NCBI RefSeq assembly: GCF_026343295.1
Contig: NZ_JAPELY010000002.1
Span: forward strand, 682,001-746,000
Source of the DNA: Streptomyces sp. NBC_00083
GTDB taxonomy: Bacteria > Actinomycetota > Actinomycetes > Streptomycetales > Streptomycetaceae
Reading direction: 5' to 3'
DNA: 64,000 nucleotides
The notes under the pieces are model-generated. The model did not search any database, was not told the DNA's origin, and was given only the letters and a program-made list of their open reading frames with translations. This document shows, piece after piece, positions 7,241-15,255 of this stretch (its first letter is position 1; every line of letters starts with the position of its first letter). The position numbers and the translations under genes are program-made.

Positions 7241-8488
7241 TCAGTTCGCGAACGCCGAGACCCCGTCCTCGGCCGCATGCGCCGGCCGCAGCTCCTCCGC
7301 CTCGTGCGTGAGCGACGCCCGCCGCACCCACACGATCACCGCGCCGACGACCGCCGCCACCGCCGCCACCACGAACGGGACGTGGATGTCGCTCCACTCC
7401 TCGATCTTCGGTGCGAAGTACGGCGCCGCGGCCGCCGCGAACCAGCGGACGAAGTTGTAGCCCGCGCTCGCCACCGGCCGGGGCGCGTCCGAGACGCCGA
7501 GCGCCAACTCCGTGTAGACGGTGTTGTTGAGGCCGATGAACGCGCCGGAGGCGACCGTCGCCGCCACCGCCGTCGTGTGGCTGCCATAGCCGAGCACGAC
7601 CAGGTCCGCCGCGAGCAGCACCAGCGATCCGCCGAGCACCTTCAGGGAGCCGAACCGCTCCTGGAGCCGCGGCGCGACGAGCACCGAGAACACCGCGAGC
7701 AGCACGCCCCAGGCGAAGAAGACGCCACCCGACTTGTACGGCGACATGTTCAGGACGAACGGGGTGAAGGCGAGGACCGTGAAGAACGCGTAGTTGTAGA
7801 AGAAGGCGGACGCGGCCGCCGAGGCGAGCCCGCCGTGGCCGAGCGCCTTGATCGGGTCGAGCAGCGAGGTCTTGCGCGCCGGCTTCGGCTGCTCCTTCAG
7901 GAACGCCGTGATCGCGATGAAGCCGATCGCCATGAGCGCCGCGGTGCCGAAGAAGGGGTAGCGCCACTTCATGTCGCCGAGGATCGCGCCGAGCAGCGGC
8001 CCGCACGCCATGCCGAGTCCGAGCGCGGACTCGTAGAGCAGGATCGCCGCCGCGCTGCCGCCGGCCGCCGCGCCCACGATGACGGCGAGCGCCGTGGAGA
8101 CGAACAGCGCGTTGCCCAGCCCCCAGCCGGCCCGGAAGCCGACGAGTTCGCCCACCGAGTTCGACGTGCCGGCGAGCGCCGCGAAGACGACCACCAGGGC
8201 GAGCCCCACAAGCAGGGTCTTCTTGCCGCCGATCCGGCTGGACACGAACCCCGTGACCAGCATCGCGACGGCGGTGATCAGGAAGTACGAGGTGAAGAGC
8301 AGGGACACCTGGCTCGGCGTGGCGTCCAGGCCCTTGGCGATGGAGGGCAGAATCGGGTCGACCAGTCCGATGCCCATGAAGGCGACGACGGAGGCGCCCG
8401 CGGTCGCCCAGACCGCCTTGGGCTGACGCAGCAGACTGCCGGCTCCCGCGCCCGCGCCTTCGTCGAGTGGGTCCTTTACTTGCCGCAT
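7241..8488 (-). CDS. MFS transporter
   Basis: From the ATG at 8488 the product has 415 residues with about 12 membrane segments. It opens with a soluble stretch and then AVWATAGASVVAFMGIGLVDPILPSIA, the TM1 region typical of the drug:H+ antiporter MFS branch. SRIGGKKTLLVGL is the family's loop 2-3 motif, and LLYESALGLGMACGPLLGAILG is the TM5 antiporter motif. It is likely a proton-driven exporter of an unknown small molecule. A start at 8545 would extend through probable promoter DNA; the chosen start has GGGAG just upstream. The upstream palindrome at 8559-8571 suggests control by a MarR/TetR-type repressor not encoded nearby. Confidence 0.88.
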   Translation of the reverse strand: MRQVKDPLDEGAGAGAGSLLRQPKAVWATAGASVVAFMGIGLVDPILPSIAKGLDATPSQVSLLFTSYFLITAVAMLVTGFVSSRIGGKKTLLVGLALVVVFAALAGTSNSVGELVGFRAGWGLGNALFVSTALAVIVGAAAGGSAAAILLYESALGLGMACGPLLGAILGDMKWRYPFFGTAALMAIGFIAITAFLKEQPKPARKTSLLDPIKALGHGGLASAAASAFFYNYAFFTVLAFTPFVLNMSPYKSGGVFFAWGVLLAVFSVLVAPRLQERFGSLKVLGGSLVLLAADLVVLGYGSHTTAVAATVASGAFIGLNNTVYTELALGVSDAPRPVASAGYNFVRWFAAAAAPYFAPKIEEWSDIHVPFVVAAVAAVVGAVIVWVRRASLTHEAEELRPAHAAEDGVSAFAN

Positions 8489-8558
8489 GGCCGCTCCCGC
8501 TTCCCTTGAGTTCCCTTGAGGGGTGATCACAAGATCGTTGTGCAATACACACGATAAC

Positions 8559-8571
8559 TTAGCAAGGCTAA
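8559..8571 (-). promoter_or_regulatory. Perfect 5-bp inverted repeat upstream of MFS gene
   Basis: TTAGC-AAG-GCTAA is a perfect palindrome about 70 bp upstream of the MFS start codon, in an unusually AT-rich stretch (8541-8590). Size and position suit an operator for a dimeric repressor, as is common for efflux genes. This is inference from symmetry and location only. Confidence 0.4.
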
Positions 8572-8681
8572 TGACTGCAACGTGAAACTACTTTTTCGTG
8601 CCTCCGTGCGACGAACCCGGCGGCCTCCGGACGGGTGATCGTCCTTGACGGGGCGACGGCCGGGGAGGAGCGTGGGGCCTT

Positions 8682-9320
8682 ATGAGGGGCGAACCCAGTT
8701 GCCCGAAGTGCGGAGGCCGGGTCAGGGCGCCCGGTCTCTTCGCCGACACCTGGCAGTGCGATGTCCACGGCCCGGTCCAGCCGCTCCAGCCGATCCTGCC
8801 GCCGAGCGTCGAGGGCCTCGAAGTCGTCGTCCGCAGATCACAGGTGCCGGTGTGGATGCCCTGGCCGCTCCCGGTCGGCTGGCTGTTCACCGGCGTCGGG
8901 TACGCGGGTGACGACCGCAGCGGAGGCCGCGCCACCGCCGTCGCGTGCTCGGGCCCGGGGCCCCTCGGCGGTCTGGGGGAGCTGATCCTGGTCGCGGAGG
9001 AGCTGGGCGTCGGGCTCGGCGCCCGTTTCGCGGGCATCGAGGGACCCGACCCCGGCCCGTACATGAACGTCGACAAGCCCCCGCACACCAAGGTCCTCGC
9101 GGCCGGCCGCCCCACCCCGCTGTGGCACGTCACCCGGACCCCGGACGACCGCGCGGTCTTCGCGGGCGAGGCGTGCGGCCTGTGGCTGTGGGCGATCGTG
9201 TGGCCCGAGCAGTCGGGTCTGCTGATGTACGACGAACTCGTCCTGACCGACCTGCGCGACGCGGGCGCCGAAGTCGAACTCGTGCCGTGCGGGGCCCTCA
9301 CCCCGCGCATCCTGTCCTGA
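8682..9320 (+). CDS. DUF6758 family protein with N-terminal zinc ribbon
   Basis: The product has 212 residues and begins MRGEPSCPKCGGRVRAPG, followed by CDVHG about 20 residues on, a probable CxxC...CxxH zinc-binding ribbon. The body has proline/tryptophan-rich segments (VWMPWPLPVGWLFTGVGYAG) and ends in a compact domain with ACGLWLWAIVWPEQSGLLMYDEL. I recognise it as the Streptomyces family catalogued as DUF6758; no function is known to me. GGAGGAG lies upstream of the ATG. It is divergent from the MFS gene and precedes the PHP gene by 151 bp. Confidence 0.8.
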   Translation: MRGEPSCPKCGGRVRAPGLFADTWQCDVHGPVQPLQPILPPSVEGLEVVVRRSQVPVWMPWPLPVGWLFTGVGYAGDDRSGGRATAVACSGPGPLGGLGELILVAEELGVGLGARFAGIEGPDPGPYMNVDKPPHTKVLAAGRPTPLWHVTRTPDDRAVFAGEACGLWLWAIVWPEQSGLLMYDELVLTDLRDAGAEVELVPCGALTPRILS

Positions 9321-9428
9321 CGTCCCCGCGCGCCACCTCCCCGGCGCGTCCGGCCCCGCCCGCGCCCCGCGCGCCCCGTCCCGGCGGCGCGCCCACGCGG
9401 GCGGCGGGGCGCGGGCGGGCGGTTATCC

Positions 9429-9457
9429 TTGACTGTCCCCTGATCCGCCCTTATGCC
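9429..9457 (+). promoter_or_regulatory. Putative vegetative promoter of PHP gene
   Basis: TTGACT (9429-9434) and TATGCC (9452-9457) are separated by 17 bp, a good match to the main sigma-factor consensus. The predicted start of transcription lies about 8 nt before the GTG at 9472, so the leader would be very short and would exclude the GGAG at 9460-9463. Confidence 0.55.
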
Positions 9458-9471
9458 CTGGAGTACGCGTC

Positions 9472-10341
9472 GTGCGCATCGATCTGCACACCCACTCCAC
9501 GGCGTCGGACGGCACGGACACCCCCGCCGAACTGGTCCGCAACGCGGCGGCCGCGGGGCTCGACGTCGTCGCGCTGACCGACCACGACACCACCCGGGGA
9601 TACGCCGAGGCCATCGCCGCCCTCCCCGACCTCGACCTCACCCTCGTCACCGGCGCCGAACTCTCCTGCCGCGTCGACGGCATCGGCCTGCACATGCTGG
9701 CCTACCTCTTCGACCCCGAGGAGCCCGAGCTCTCCCGCGAGCGCGAGCTCGTGCGCGACGACCGGGTGCCGCGCGCCCAGGGCATGGTCGCCAAGCTCCA
9801 GGAACTCGGCGTGCCCCTCACCTGGGAGCGGGTCGCGCGGATCGCGGGCGACGGCTCGGTCGGCCGCCCGCACGTCGCGGAGGCGCTCGTCGAACTCGGC
9901 GTGGTCGCCTCCGTCTCCGACGCGTTCGTGCCGGAGTGGCTCGCCGACGGTGGCCGCGCCTACGTCGGCAAGCACGAGCTCGACCCGTTCGACGCGATCC
10001 GCCTCGTCAAGGCCGCGGGCGGCGTCACCGTCTTCGCGCACCCGCTCGCCCACAAGCGCGGCCAGGTCGTGCCCGAGTCGGTCATAGCGGAACTGGCCGC
10101 CGCCGGGCTCGACGGCATCGAGGTCGACCACACCGACCACGACGCCCCCACCCGGACCCGGCTGCGCGCCCTCGCGGGCGACCTGGGGCTGCTGACCACC
10201 GGCTCCAGCGACTACCACGGCAGCCGCAAGACCGTACGGCTCGGCCAGTGCACCACCGACCCCGAGATCTACGGCGAGATCACCCGCCGCGCCACCGGGG
10301 CCTTCCCCGTGCCCGGCGCGGGCGGAAGCGACCGCCCGTAG
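9472..10341 (+). CDS. PHP-domain metal-dependent phosphoesterase
   Basis: This 289-residue protein carries the polymerase-and-histidinol-phosphatase (PHP) metal motifs in order: DLHTHS (residues 4-9), LTDHD near residue 37, GAELS near 63, VFAHPL near 185 and SSDYHG near 246. These histidines and aspartates bind a two- or three-metal centre that hydrolyses phosphate esters. The closest characterised class is the YciV/TrpH-like group, whose members act on 3',5'-nucleoside bisphosphate or RNA ends, but the substrate here is not determined. It has a GTG start in a good promoter context. marC follows 158 bp downstream on the same strand. Confidence 0.9.
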   Translation: MRIDLHTHSTASDGTDTPAELVRNAAAAGLDVVALTDHDTTRGYAEAIAALPDLDLTLVTGAELSCRVDGIGLHMLAYLFDPEEPELSRERELVRDDRVPRAQGMVAKLQELGVPLTWERVARIAGDGSVGRPHVAEALVELGVVASVSDAFVPEWLADGGRAYVGKHELDPFDAIRLVKAAGGVTVFAHPLAHKRGQVVPESVIAELAAAGLDGIEVDHTDHDAPTRTRLRALAGDLGLLTTGSSDYHGSRKTVRLGQCTTDPEIYGEITRRATGAFPVPGAGGSDRP

Positions 10342-10499
10342 CGGGAGCCGCCCTCCCGCCCGCGGGGTATCACCCCGCACCCCCCCTTCACTCACCCCCG
10401 GCCGCCGCCGTGCGACCCCGGGGGCCGTGCCCGGCCGTCCCGCGCGCCACGCGGCGCCCGGCCCTCCCTCCGTACACCCCTCATCCTGCAAGGCTCACC

Positions 10500-11105
10500 G
10501 TGTTCGACGCTGCCGTTTTCGGCTCCCTCTTCCTCACCCTGTTCGTCATCATGGATCCCCCCGGGATCACGCCGATCTTCCTCGCGCTCACCGCGGGCCG
10601 GGCCGCCAAGGTCCAGCGCAGGATGGCCTGGCAGGCCGCCGCCGTCGCACTCGGAGTGATCACGCTCTTCGGCCTCGTCGGGCACCAGATCCTCAGCTAT
10701 CTGCACATCGACGTGCCCGCGCTGATGATCGCGGGCGGCCTGCTGCTGCTCCTGATCGCGCTCGACCTGCTCACCGGCAAGACCGACGAGCCCCAGCAGA
10801 CCAAGGACGTCAACGTCGCGCTCGTGCCGCTCGGCATGCCGCTGCTCGCCGGCCCCGGCGCGATCGTCCAGGTGATCCTCGCGGTGCAGAACCACGACTC
10901 GTTCTCCGGCCAGGTCTCGGTCTGGGCCGCGATCATCGCCATCCACGTCGTGCTGTACGTGACCATGCGGTACTCGCTGCTGATCATCCGCGTGATCAAG
11001 GACGGCGGCGTCGTCCTGGTGACCCGGCTCGCCGGCATGATGCTCTCCGCCCTCGCGGTGCAGCAGATCATCAACGGCGTCACCCAGGTCATCCACGGCG
11101 CCTGA
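10500..11105 (+). CDS. MarC-family integral membrane protein
   Basis: This 201-residue protein has six membrane segments and the MarC features: LFVIMDPPGITPIFLALT at the N-terminus, a GGLLLLLIALDLL segment, and LGMPLLAGPGAIVQVI in the second half, which mirrors the first half. MarC proteins were once thought to confer antibiotic resistance; their actual function is unknown. The GTG at 10500 has AAGG a few bases upstream; the frame continues upstream only as arginine-rich shadow sequence. A strong terminator follows the stop codon at 11130-11161. Confidence 0.9.
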   Translation: MFDAAVFGSLFLTLFVIMDPPGITPIFLALTAGRAAKVQRRMAWQAAAVALGVITLFGLVGHQILSYLHIDVPALMIAGGLLLLLIALDLLTGKTDEPQQTKDVNVALVPLGMPLLAGPGAIVQVILAVQNHDSFSGQVSVWAAIIAIHVVLYVTMRYSLLIIRVIKDGGVVLVTRLAGMMLSALAVQQIINGVTQVIHGA

Positions 11106-11129
11106 GGCCCACGCCCCCGTACATGCGGA

Positions 11130-11161
11130 AGCGCCCCCGTACATCCGTGTACGGGGGCGCT
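11130..11161. terminator. Bidirectional intrinsic terminator
   Basis: This is a perfect 14-bp stem (AGCGCCCCCGTACA pairing with TGTACGGGGGCGCT) around a TCCG loop. It lies 24 bp after marC and 94 bp beyond the stop of the convergent 50-residue gene, so it can serve both. There is no U-tract on the + strand, as is usual in Streptomyces. Confidence 0.85.
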
Positions 11162-11254
11162 CTTCACATACGGCACCCGCCGCCGGTCTTCACCGGGCGA
11201 GCGGGAGCGCTACCTCTGACGCGCACTGCCTCGACGCGTACTGCTTCGGACGCG

Positions 11255-11407
11255 TTACGAGGCCGCGGATTCGGCCGGGCGGATGTAGATGCGCTGGCCC
11301 ATTGCGGCGGCCTGCTGCACGATCCGGTTGACGGAGGCGGCGTCCACGACGGTGGTGTCAACGGCGATACCGTCGACGTCGTCCAGGCGCATGATTTCGA
11401 AGCGCAA
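11255..11407 (-). CDS. Small conserved Streptomyces protein, 50 aa, TTG start
   Basis: This short gene encodes MRFEIMRLDDVDGIAVDTTV, continuing through VDAASVNRIVQQAAAMGQRI and ending YIRPAESAAS. I recognise this as a small conserved Streptomyces protein of unknown function: a beta-rich start and one amphipathic helix. I place the start at the TTG at 11407 because AAGGGAG lies five bases upstream; an internal ATG five codons later would remove the conserved RFEI. It has no signal peptide or membrane segment. It is divergent from the NYN nuclease gene across 275 bp. Confidence 0.75.
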   Translation of the reverse strand: MRFEIMRLDDVDGIAVDTTVVDAASVNRIVQQAAAMGQRIYIRPAESAAS

Positions 11408-11576
11408 GGCTTCTCCCTTCGTCTGATCCTCCTGCTAGGAGAACTACTGGTGCGGGGGGCTGATGCTCAGCCTGCTCCCGCGAGGCGTCGGGGCGGTTGC
11501 CCGCCCGTTACGTGTGGATTGCGTGGCTGCTGTGCAACGCGTTCCGTAAGGGACAACGAGTTGCCTCCAGCAAACA

Positions 11577-11593
11577 TTCCCTACGCTAAGGAA
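11577..11593. promoter_or_regulatory. Imperfect palindrome in divergent promoter region
   Basis: TTCCCTACGCTAAGGAA is a 17-bp imperfect inverted repeat (TTCC...GGAA arms, with TA/TA pairs inside) in the AT-rich centre of the gap between the 50-residue gene and the NYN gene. It could be a regulator site controlling either direction. Support is symmetry and position only. Confidence 0.3.
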
Positions 11594-11643
11594 ATTTTTC
11601 GCGTGGCTAAGGATCGGCCTCGTGTCGGACTGCTTGTGCCCGG

Positions 11644-11673
11644 TTGTGCCCCGTCCGTAACGGCGCGGACAAT
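11644..11673 (+). promoter_or_regulatory. Putative promoter of NYN nuclease gene
   Basis: TTGTGC (11644-11649) and GACAAT (11668-11673) are separated by 18 bp. The ATG at 11683 is ten bases after the -10 hexamer and lacks a Shine-Dalgarno, so a leaderless or nearly leaderless mRNA is likely. Confidence 0.45.
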
Positions 11674-11682
11674 GGACGGCGT

Positions 11683-12603
11683 ATGGACGACTCCCAGGAA
11701 CCCCCAGCGCTCCACGGCCTCGCGGACCGGCTCGACCGCAAGCTGGACCGCACCAACGAGCTGCTCCAGCGCATGCTCGCCGAGGTCGCGAAGACCCCCT
11801 CCACGCACGCGATCTTCGTCGACGCGGGCTATGTCTACGCGGCCGCGGGCCTCCTCGTCACCGGCACCGAGGACCGCCGCTCCTTCGACCTCGACGCAGA
11901 GGGACTCATCGAGGCCCTCATCGACAAGGCGCGCACGATCTTCGCGGACAGCCGGCTGCTCCGCGTGTACTGGTACGACGGCGCCCGCCGCCGCATCCAC
12001 ACCACCGAGCAGCAGTCGATCGCCGAACTCCCCGACGTCAAAGTCAGACTCGGCAACCTCAACGCCAACAACCAGCAGAAGGGCGTCGACTCGCTGATCC
12101 GTTCCGACCTGGAGTCCCTGGCCAGGCACCGCGCGATCAGTGACGCCGCGCTGATCGGCGGCGACGAGGACCTCGTCTCCGCCGTCGAGGCGGCGCAGGG
12201 CTACGGCGCCCGCGTCCACCTCTGGGGCATCGAGGCGGCCGAGGGCCGCAACCAGGCGGAGCCCCTGCTCTGGGAGGTCGACAGCCAGCGCACGTTCGAC
12301 CTCGACTTCTGCAAGCCGTACGTGACGCGCCGGCCCGTCACCCTGTACGAGCAGGAGGGCCCCGCGCCCAGCCGCGAGGACGTGCGCTTCGTCGGTGCGC
12401 GGATCGCCGCGACGTGGCTCTCCGAGCGGGGGCGCGCCGCGCTCGCCGACCTCCTGCCCGGCCATCCCTACCTCCCGGGCCCGGTCGACCAGGACCTCCT
12501 CATCGAGGCGGAACGCCTCCTCCAGTACTCCCTGCGCGGCCATGCCGACCTGCGGCGGGCCCTGCGCGACGGGTTCTGGCACCACCTGCAGGGCCAGTAC
12601 TGA
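11683..12603 (+). CDS. NYN-domain (PIN-like) ribonuclease family protein
   Basis: From ATG 11683 the product has 306 residues. Residues about 40-200 form a NYN/LabA-like PIN-fold domain: AIFVDAGYVYAAAG carries the first catalytic aspartate, YWYDGARRR follows, then KGVDSLIRSDLESLA, and SDAALIGGDEDLVSAVEAAQGYGARVHLWG supplies the second acidic cluster. Such domains are metal-dependent RNases. The C-terminal hundred residues (EDVRFVGARIAATWLSERGR) form a helical LOTUS/OST-HTH-like or otherwise uncharacterised appendix. Cytosolic. The frame is open 13 codons further upstream, but the promoter elements fall there. Confidence 0.87.
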   Translation: MDDSQEPPALHGLADRLDRKLDRTNELLQRMLAEVAKTPSTHAIFVDAGYVYAAAGLLVTGTEDRRSFDLDAEGLIEALIDKARTIFADSRLLRVYWYDGARRRIHTTEQQSIAELPDVKVRLGNLNANNQQKGVDSLIRSDLESLARHRAISDAALIGGDEDLVSAVEAAQGYGARVHLWGIEAAEGRNQAEPLLWEVDSQRTFDLDFCKPYVTRRPVTLYEQEGPAPSREDVRFVGARIAATWLSERGRAALADLLPGHPYLPGPVDQDLLIEAERLLQYSLRGHADLRRALRDGFWHHLQGQY

Positions 12604-12718
12604 GGGCTCCGCCGCGGGGGGCCGCCCCTCGGCAGAGCGCCAAGCCCTGGGAGCCCCGCCTACGTCCGCGGACCGTGCCCGCGTCCCGCGCAGTTCCCCG
12701 CGCCCCTGGAGGGCCGGC
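12604..12718. repeat. Convergent gap with one dispersed-repeat copy
   Basis: This short gap between the convergent NYN and carboxylesterase genes contains, at 12689-12707, the reverse-orientation core CGCAGTTCCCCGCGCCCCT of the repeat seen at 6791, 37134 and 56202. The flanking GGACCGTGCCCGCG also matches what flanks the forward copies. It may act as a bidirectional transcription end point. Confidence 0.7.
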
Positions 12719-14158
12719 TCAGCCGGCGAGGGGGTGGGGCGCCGGGTGGAGGGGGTCGAAGGGCGCCCAGCCCGGATCCCCGGTGCGGGCGAACGCCACC
12801 CACGCCCCGTGGGTCCGGGCCGCAAGGCCCACCGGAGCCGGGCCGGACCCCAGCAGCCCGGCCTCCCCGTGCAGCCAGGGTTCGTCGGCGACGTCGAAGA
12901 CGAAGGGCAGCTCCACGGTGTGGGCCGCGCCGAGCCGCCCGCCCAGCCCCGGCGAGCGGTATCCGAACGAGTACAGGTGCGTGCGACCGCCCGAGATCCG
13001 CGCGTGGGCCCGCGCCATGCGCGCCGTACCCTCCGAGAACAGGGCCTGCCCGAGCACCGCGGCCCGCAGCTCGCCCGGTGTCGCCTCCGGCCGCGCCGCA
13101 CGGAGCCCGGCGAGCACGGCCGCCGGGTCGGCGTGGGTCCGGGCCGCGACGGCGGTCAGCTCGGCCTCCGTGGTGGACTCCAGCGCCCCCTGCGGCACGA
13201 CGTACAGCCTGCCCTCCTCGGTGGTGGTGCCGATGAGCAGATCGACGTCGGCGGCCGGGCCCTCGGCCAGGGCATCGACGGGCTGCACCGGGAGCACCGG
13301 GGCGAAGGGGCTCAGCCCGGCCAGCGGGTCCCCGGCGGTGGCGGTGGCGAGGTCGAGGCCGGCCAGCGCGGGCAGCACCGCGAGGAAACGCTCGTCCGGG
13401 ACCGGGGCGAACGCCTCGGCACCCGGTTCGACACCCAGCGCGGCGGCCACCGCGACGGTGACCCGGCGCGCCTGCTCCGGGGTGAACGCGCCGGCGCCGT
13501 TGCCGCTCTGCACGATCGCCCGCCGGAAGAGCCCCCTCGCCGCCGGCGTCGCGAGCAGCGCGCCCACCAGCGTGGCCCCCGCCGACTGCCCGAAGAGCGT
13601 GACGTTCCCGGGGTCGCCGCCGAACGCGGCGACGCTGTCCCGGACCCAGCCGAGCGCGGCGAGCACGTCGAGCAGCCCGCGGTTGGCCGCCGCGTCCGGC
13701 AGGTCGAGGAACCCGGGGATGCCGAGCCGGTAGGCGACCGTCACGAGGACCACACCGTCGCGGACGAACGCACCGCCGTCGTAGAGCGCGGCGCGGCTCG
13801 ACCCGGCGACGAACCCGCCCCCGTGCACGAAGACCATGACGGGGCGGCGCCCGCCGTCGGCGGCGGGCGTGTGGACATCGACGGTCAGATACGCGTCGGC
13901 GGGCACCCAGCCCGGCCCGAAGTAGGGGCTCATGTCGAGCGGGCCGAAGTCGCGGACCGGCTGGGGCGCCGTGGGCGCGGGCCGCGTGGCGTCCCGTACC
14001 CCGGGCCAGCGCGGGTGCGGCACGGGCGGCGCGAAGCGGGCGGCGCCGGTGGGCGCGGCCGCGTAGGGGAGGGCGAGGTAGCGCTCGCCGGAGGCGTCCC
14101 GGATGCCGCGCACGGCGCCGGCCGGGGTTTCGGCCACCGGATCTGTGGGGTGGGGCAC
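12719..14158 (-). CDS. Type-B carboxylesterase
   Basis: This 479-residue protein of the carboxylesterase/lipase (COesterase) family has an alpha/beta-hydrolase fold. The oxyanion-hole HGGGF lies near residue 118, the nucleophile elbow FGQSAGA near residue 190 (catalytic Ser), the acidic residue near GTTTEEGR, and the catalytic histidine in AAHTVELPF near residue 430. There is no signal peptide, so it is cytosolic. GTG at 14158 is supported by GGAAGGG just upstream; the longer open frame before it runs out of frame through the metallo-hydrolase gene. It starts 44 bp after that gene and is probably co-transcribed with it, under the divergent MmyB-type regulator. Confidence 0.9.
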   Translation of the reverse strand: MPHPTDPVAETPAGAVRGIRDASGERYLALPYAAAPTGAARFAPPVPHPRWPGVRDATRPAPTAPQPVRDFGPLDMSPYFGPGWVPADAYLTVDVHTPAADGGRRPVMVFVHGGGFVAGSSRAALYDGGAFVRDGVVLVTVAYRLGIPGFLDLPDAAANRGLLDVLAALGWVRDSVAAFGGDPGNVTLFGQSAGATLVGALLATPAARGLFRRAIVQSGNGAGAFTPEQARRVTVAVAAALGVEPGAEAFAPVPDERFLAVLPALAGLDLATATAGDPLAGLSPFAPVLPVQPVDALAEGPAADVDLLIGTTTEEGRLYVVPQGALESTTEAELTAVAARTHADPAAVLAGLRAARPEATPGELRAAVLGQALFSEGTARMARAHARISGGRTHLYSFGYRSPGLGGRLGAAHTVELPFVFDVADEPWLHGEAGLLGSGPAPVGLAARTHGAWVAFARTGDPGWAPFDPLHPAPHPLAG

Positions 14159-14202
14159 GAGGGCCCTTCCTTTCTGCAAGGGGCGGGCGGGGTGTGCGGG
14201 CG

Positions 14203-15120
14203 TCAGGACAGGCGCGTGAAGGGCGCCCACTCCTTGATCGCGAACTTCGACCCGTCGCGCACGACCTCGGCGGCGCCCCGGCCGCCGAAGTGCGCGGGGA
14301 AGACGAGCGTGTTGGTGTCGGCGGCACGGCCGAGCAGCCGGTGCCGGGTCGCGCGGGACTCCACCGGGTCCTCGCAGAAACAGGAGTTGGTCCCCGGCTC
14401 CGCGATCTGCAGCGCGGTGTGCACCAGATCTCCGACGAACAGGGCCCGCTCGCCACCGGACTCCAGGGTGAGGACGGACGAGCCGGGCGTGTGCCCCGCG
14501 GCGAGATCGAGCCGCAGGTTCTTGTCGATCCGGTACGAGCCGTCCCACAGGTGGATGAGTCCGGCCCGGTGGACCGGCGTCACACTGTCCTCGAACACGT
14601 TCTGGTTCCCGCGGCCCAGCACGGACCGGTGGTCGTTGGCCGGGTCCCAGAACGCGAAGTCGCGCCGGTTGATCAGATAGGTGGCGTTCGGGAAGGTCGG
14701 CACCCAACTCCGGCCTTCGAGGCGGGTGTTCCAGCCGACGTGGTCGATGTGGAGATGGGTGTTGATCACCAGGTCGACGTCCTCGGGCCGCACCCCGGCG
14801 GCGGCGAGGTGGTCGAGATAGGGCGTGTCCAGGCGGTTCCACACCGGCGCGTAGGGCCGGTCCTTGTGGTTGCCCACCCCCGTGTCGACGAGGATGGTGC
14901 GCCCCTCGCTGCGCAGCAGCCAGGACTGGATCGCGGTGTGGCACTCGTCGGTGGCCGGGTCCCAGAAGTCGGGCGCCAGCCAGGCACGGTGCTCGTCCCA
15001 CGAGCCGTCGGGGCTGTCGGGGAAGAACTCGCCGGGCGCCATCTCGGCCGAGCCGTAGAACTCCTTGACGCGGGTGACACCGACGTCGCCGAAGGTGAGC
15101 TGCTCCGGGGGATGGATCAT
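14203..15120 (-). CDS. MBL-fold metallo-hydrolase
   Basis: The product has 305 residues. The metallo-beta-lactamase zinc motif is NTHLHIDHVGWN near residue 120 (HxHxDH). Further ligands lie in AAGHTPGSS and VGDLVHTALQ, with a late histidine in FPAHFGG. The N-terminus (FGDVGVTRVKEFYGSAEMAPGEFFP) resembles the quorum-lactonase-like and alkyl-hydrolase members of the family, so a lactone or ester substrate is plausible but not proven. ATG at 15120 has GAGG nine bases upstream. It is the first gene of a two-gene unit with the carboxylesterase and divergent from an MmyB-type regulator, which probably controls it. Confidence 0.9.
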   Translation of the reverse strand: MIHPPEQLTFGDVGVTRVKEFYGSAEMAPGEFFPDSPDGSWDEHRAWLAPDFWDPATDECHTAIQSWLLRSEGRTILVDTGVGNHKDRPYAPVWNRLDTPYLDHLAAAGVRPEDVDLVINTHLHIDHVGWNTRLEGRSWVPTFPNATYLINRRDFAFWDPANDHRSVLGRGNQNVFEDSVTPVHRAGLIHLWDGSYRIDKNLRLDLAAGHTPGSSVLTLESGGERALFVGDLVHTALQIAEPGTNSCFCEDPVESRATRHRLLGRAADTNTLVFPAHFGGRGAAEVVRDGSKFAIKEWAPFTRLS

Positions 15121-15186
15121 GGGTACGTCCTCGGTTCCGTACGGGCAGTCGAACAAAACCGAGCCTGGAGGCGGCGGCGGGCGGGT

Positions 15187-15224
15187 GCCACACCCGGCTC
15201 GTCCTACCCCTCGCAGGGTGTGGC
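15187..15224. promoter_or_regulatory. Inverted repeat in MBL/regulator divergent promoter
   Basis: GCCACACCC (15187-15195) and GGGTGTGGC (15216-15224) form perfect 9-bp arms 20 bp apart, centred in the 135-bp gap between the metallo-hydrolase and its divergent regulator. This is a natural position for a regulator binding both promoters; a transcript hairpin is the alternative. Confidence 0.45.
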
Positions 15225-15255
15225 TGCGGACGGAGCGCCCGGCGAGACTGGGGCG

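Noticed and set aside
11599-11680. Short ORF starting GTGGCTAAGGATCGG upstream of the NYN gene
   Set aside because: Overlaps the probable NYN promoter, is not similar to anything I recognise, and its ribosome-binding site spacing is too long.
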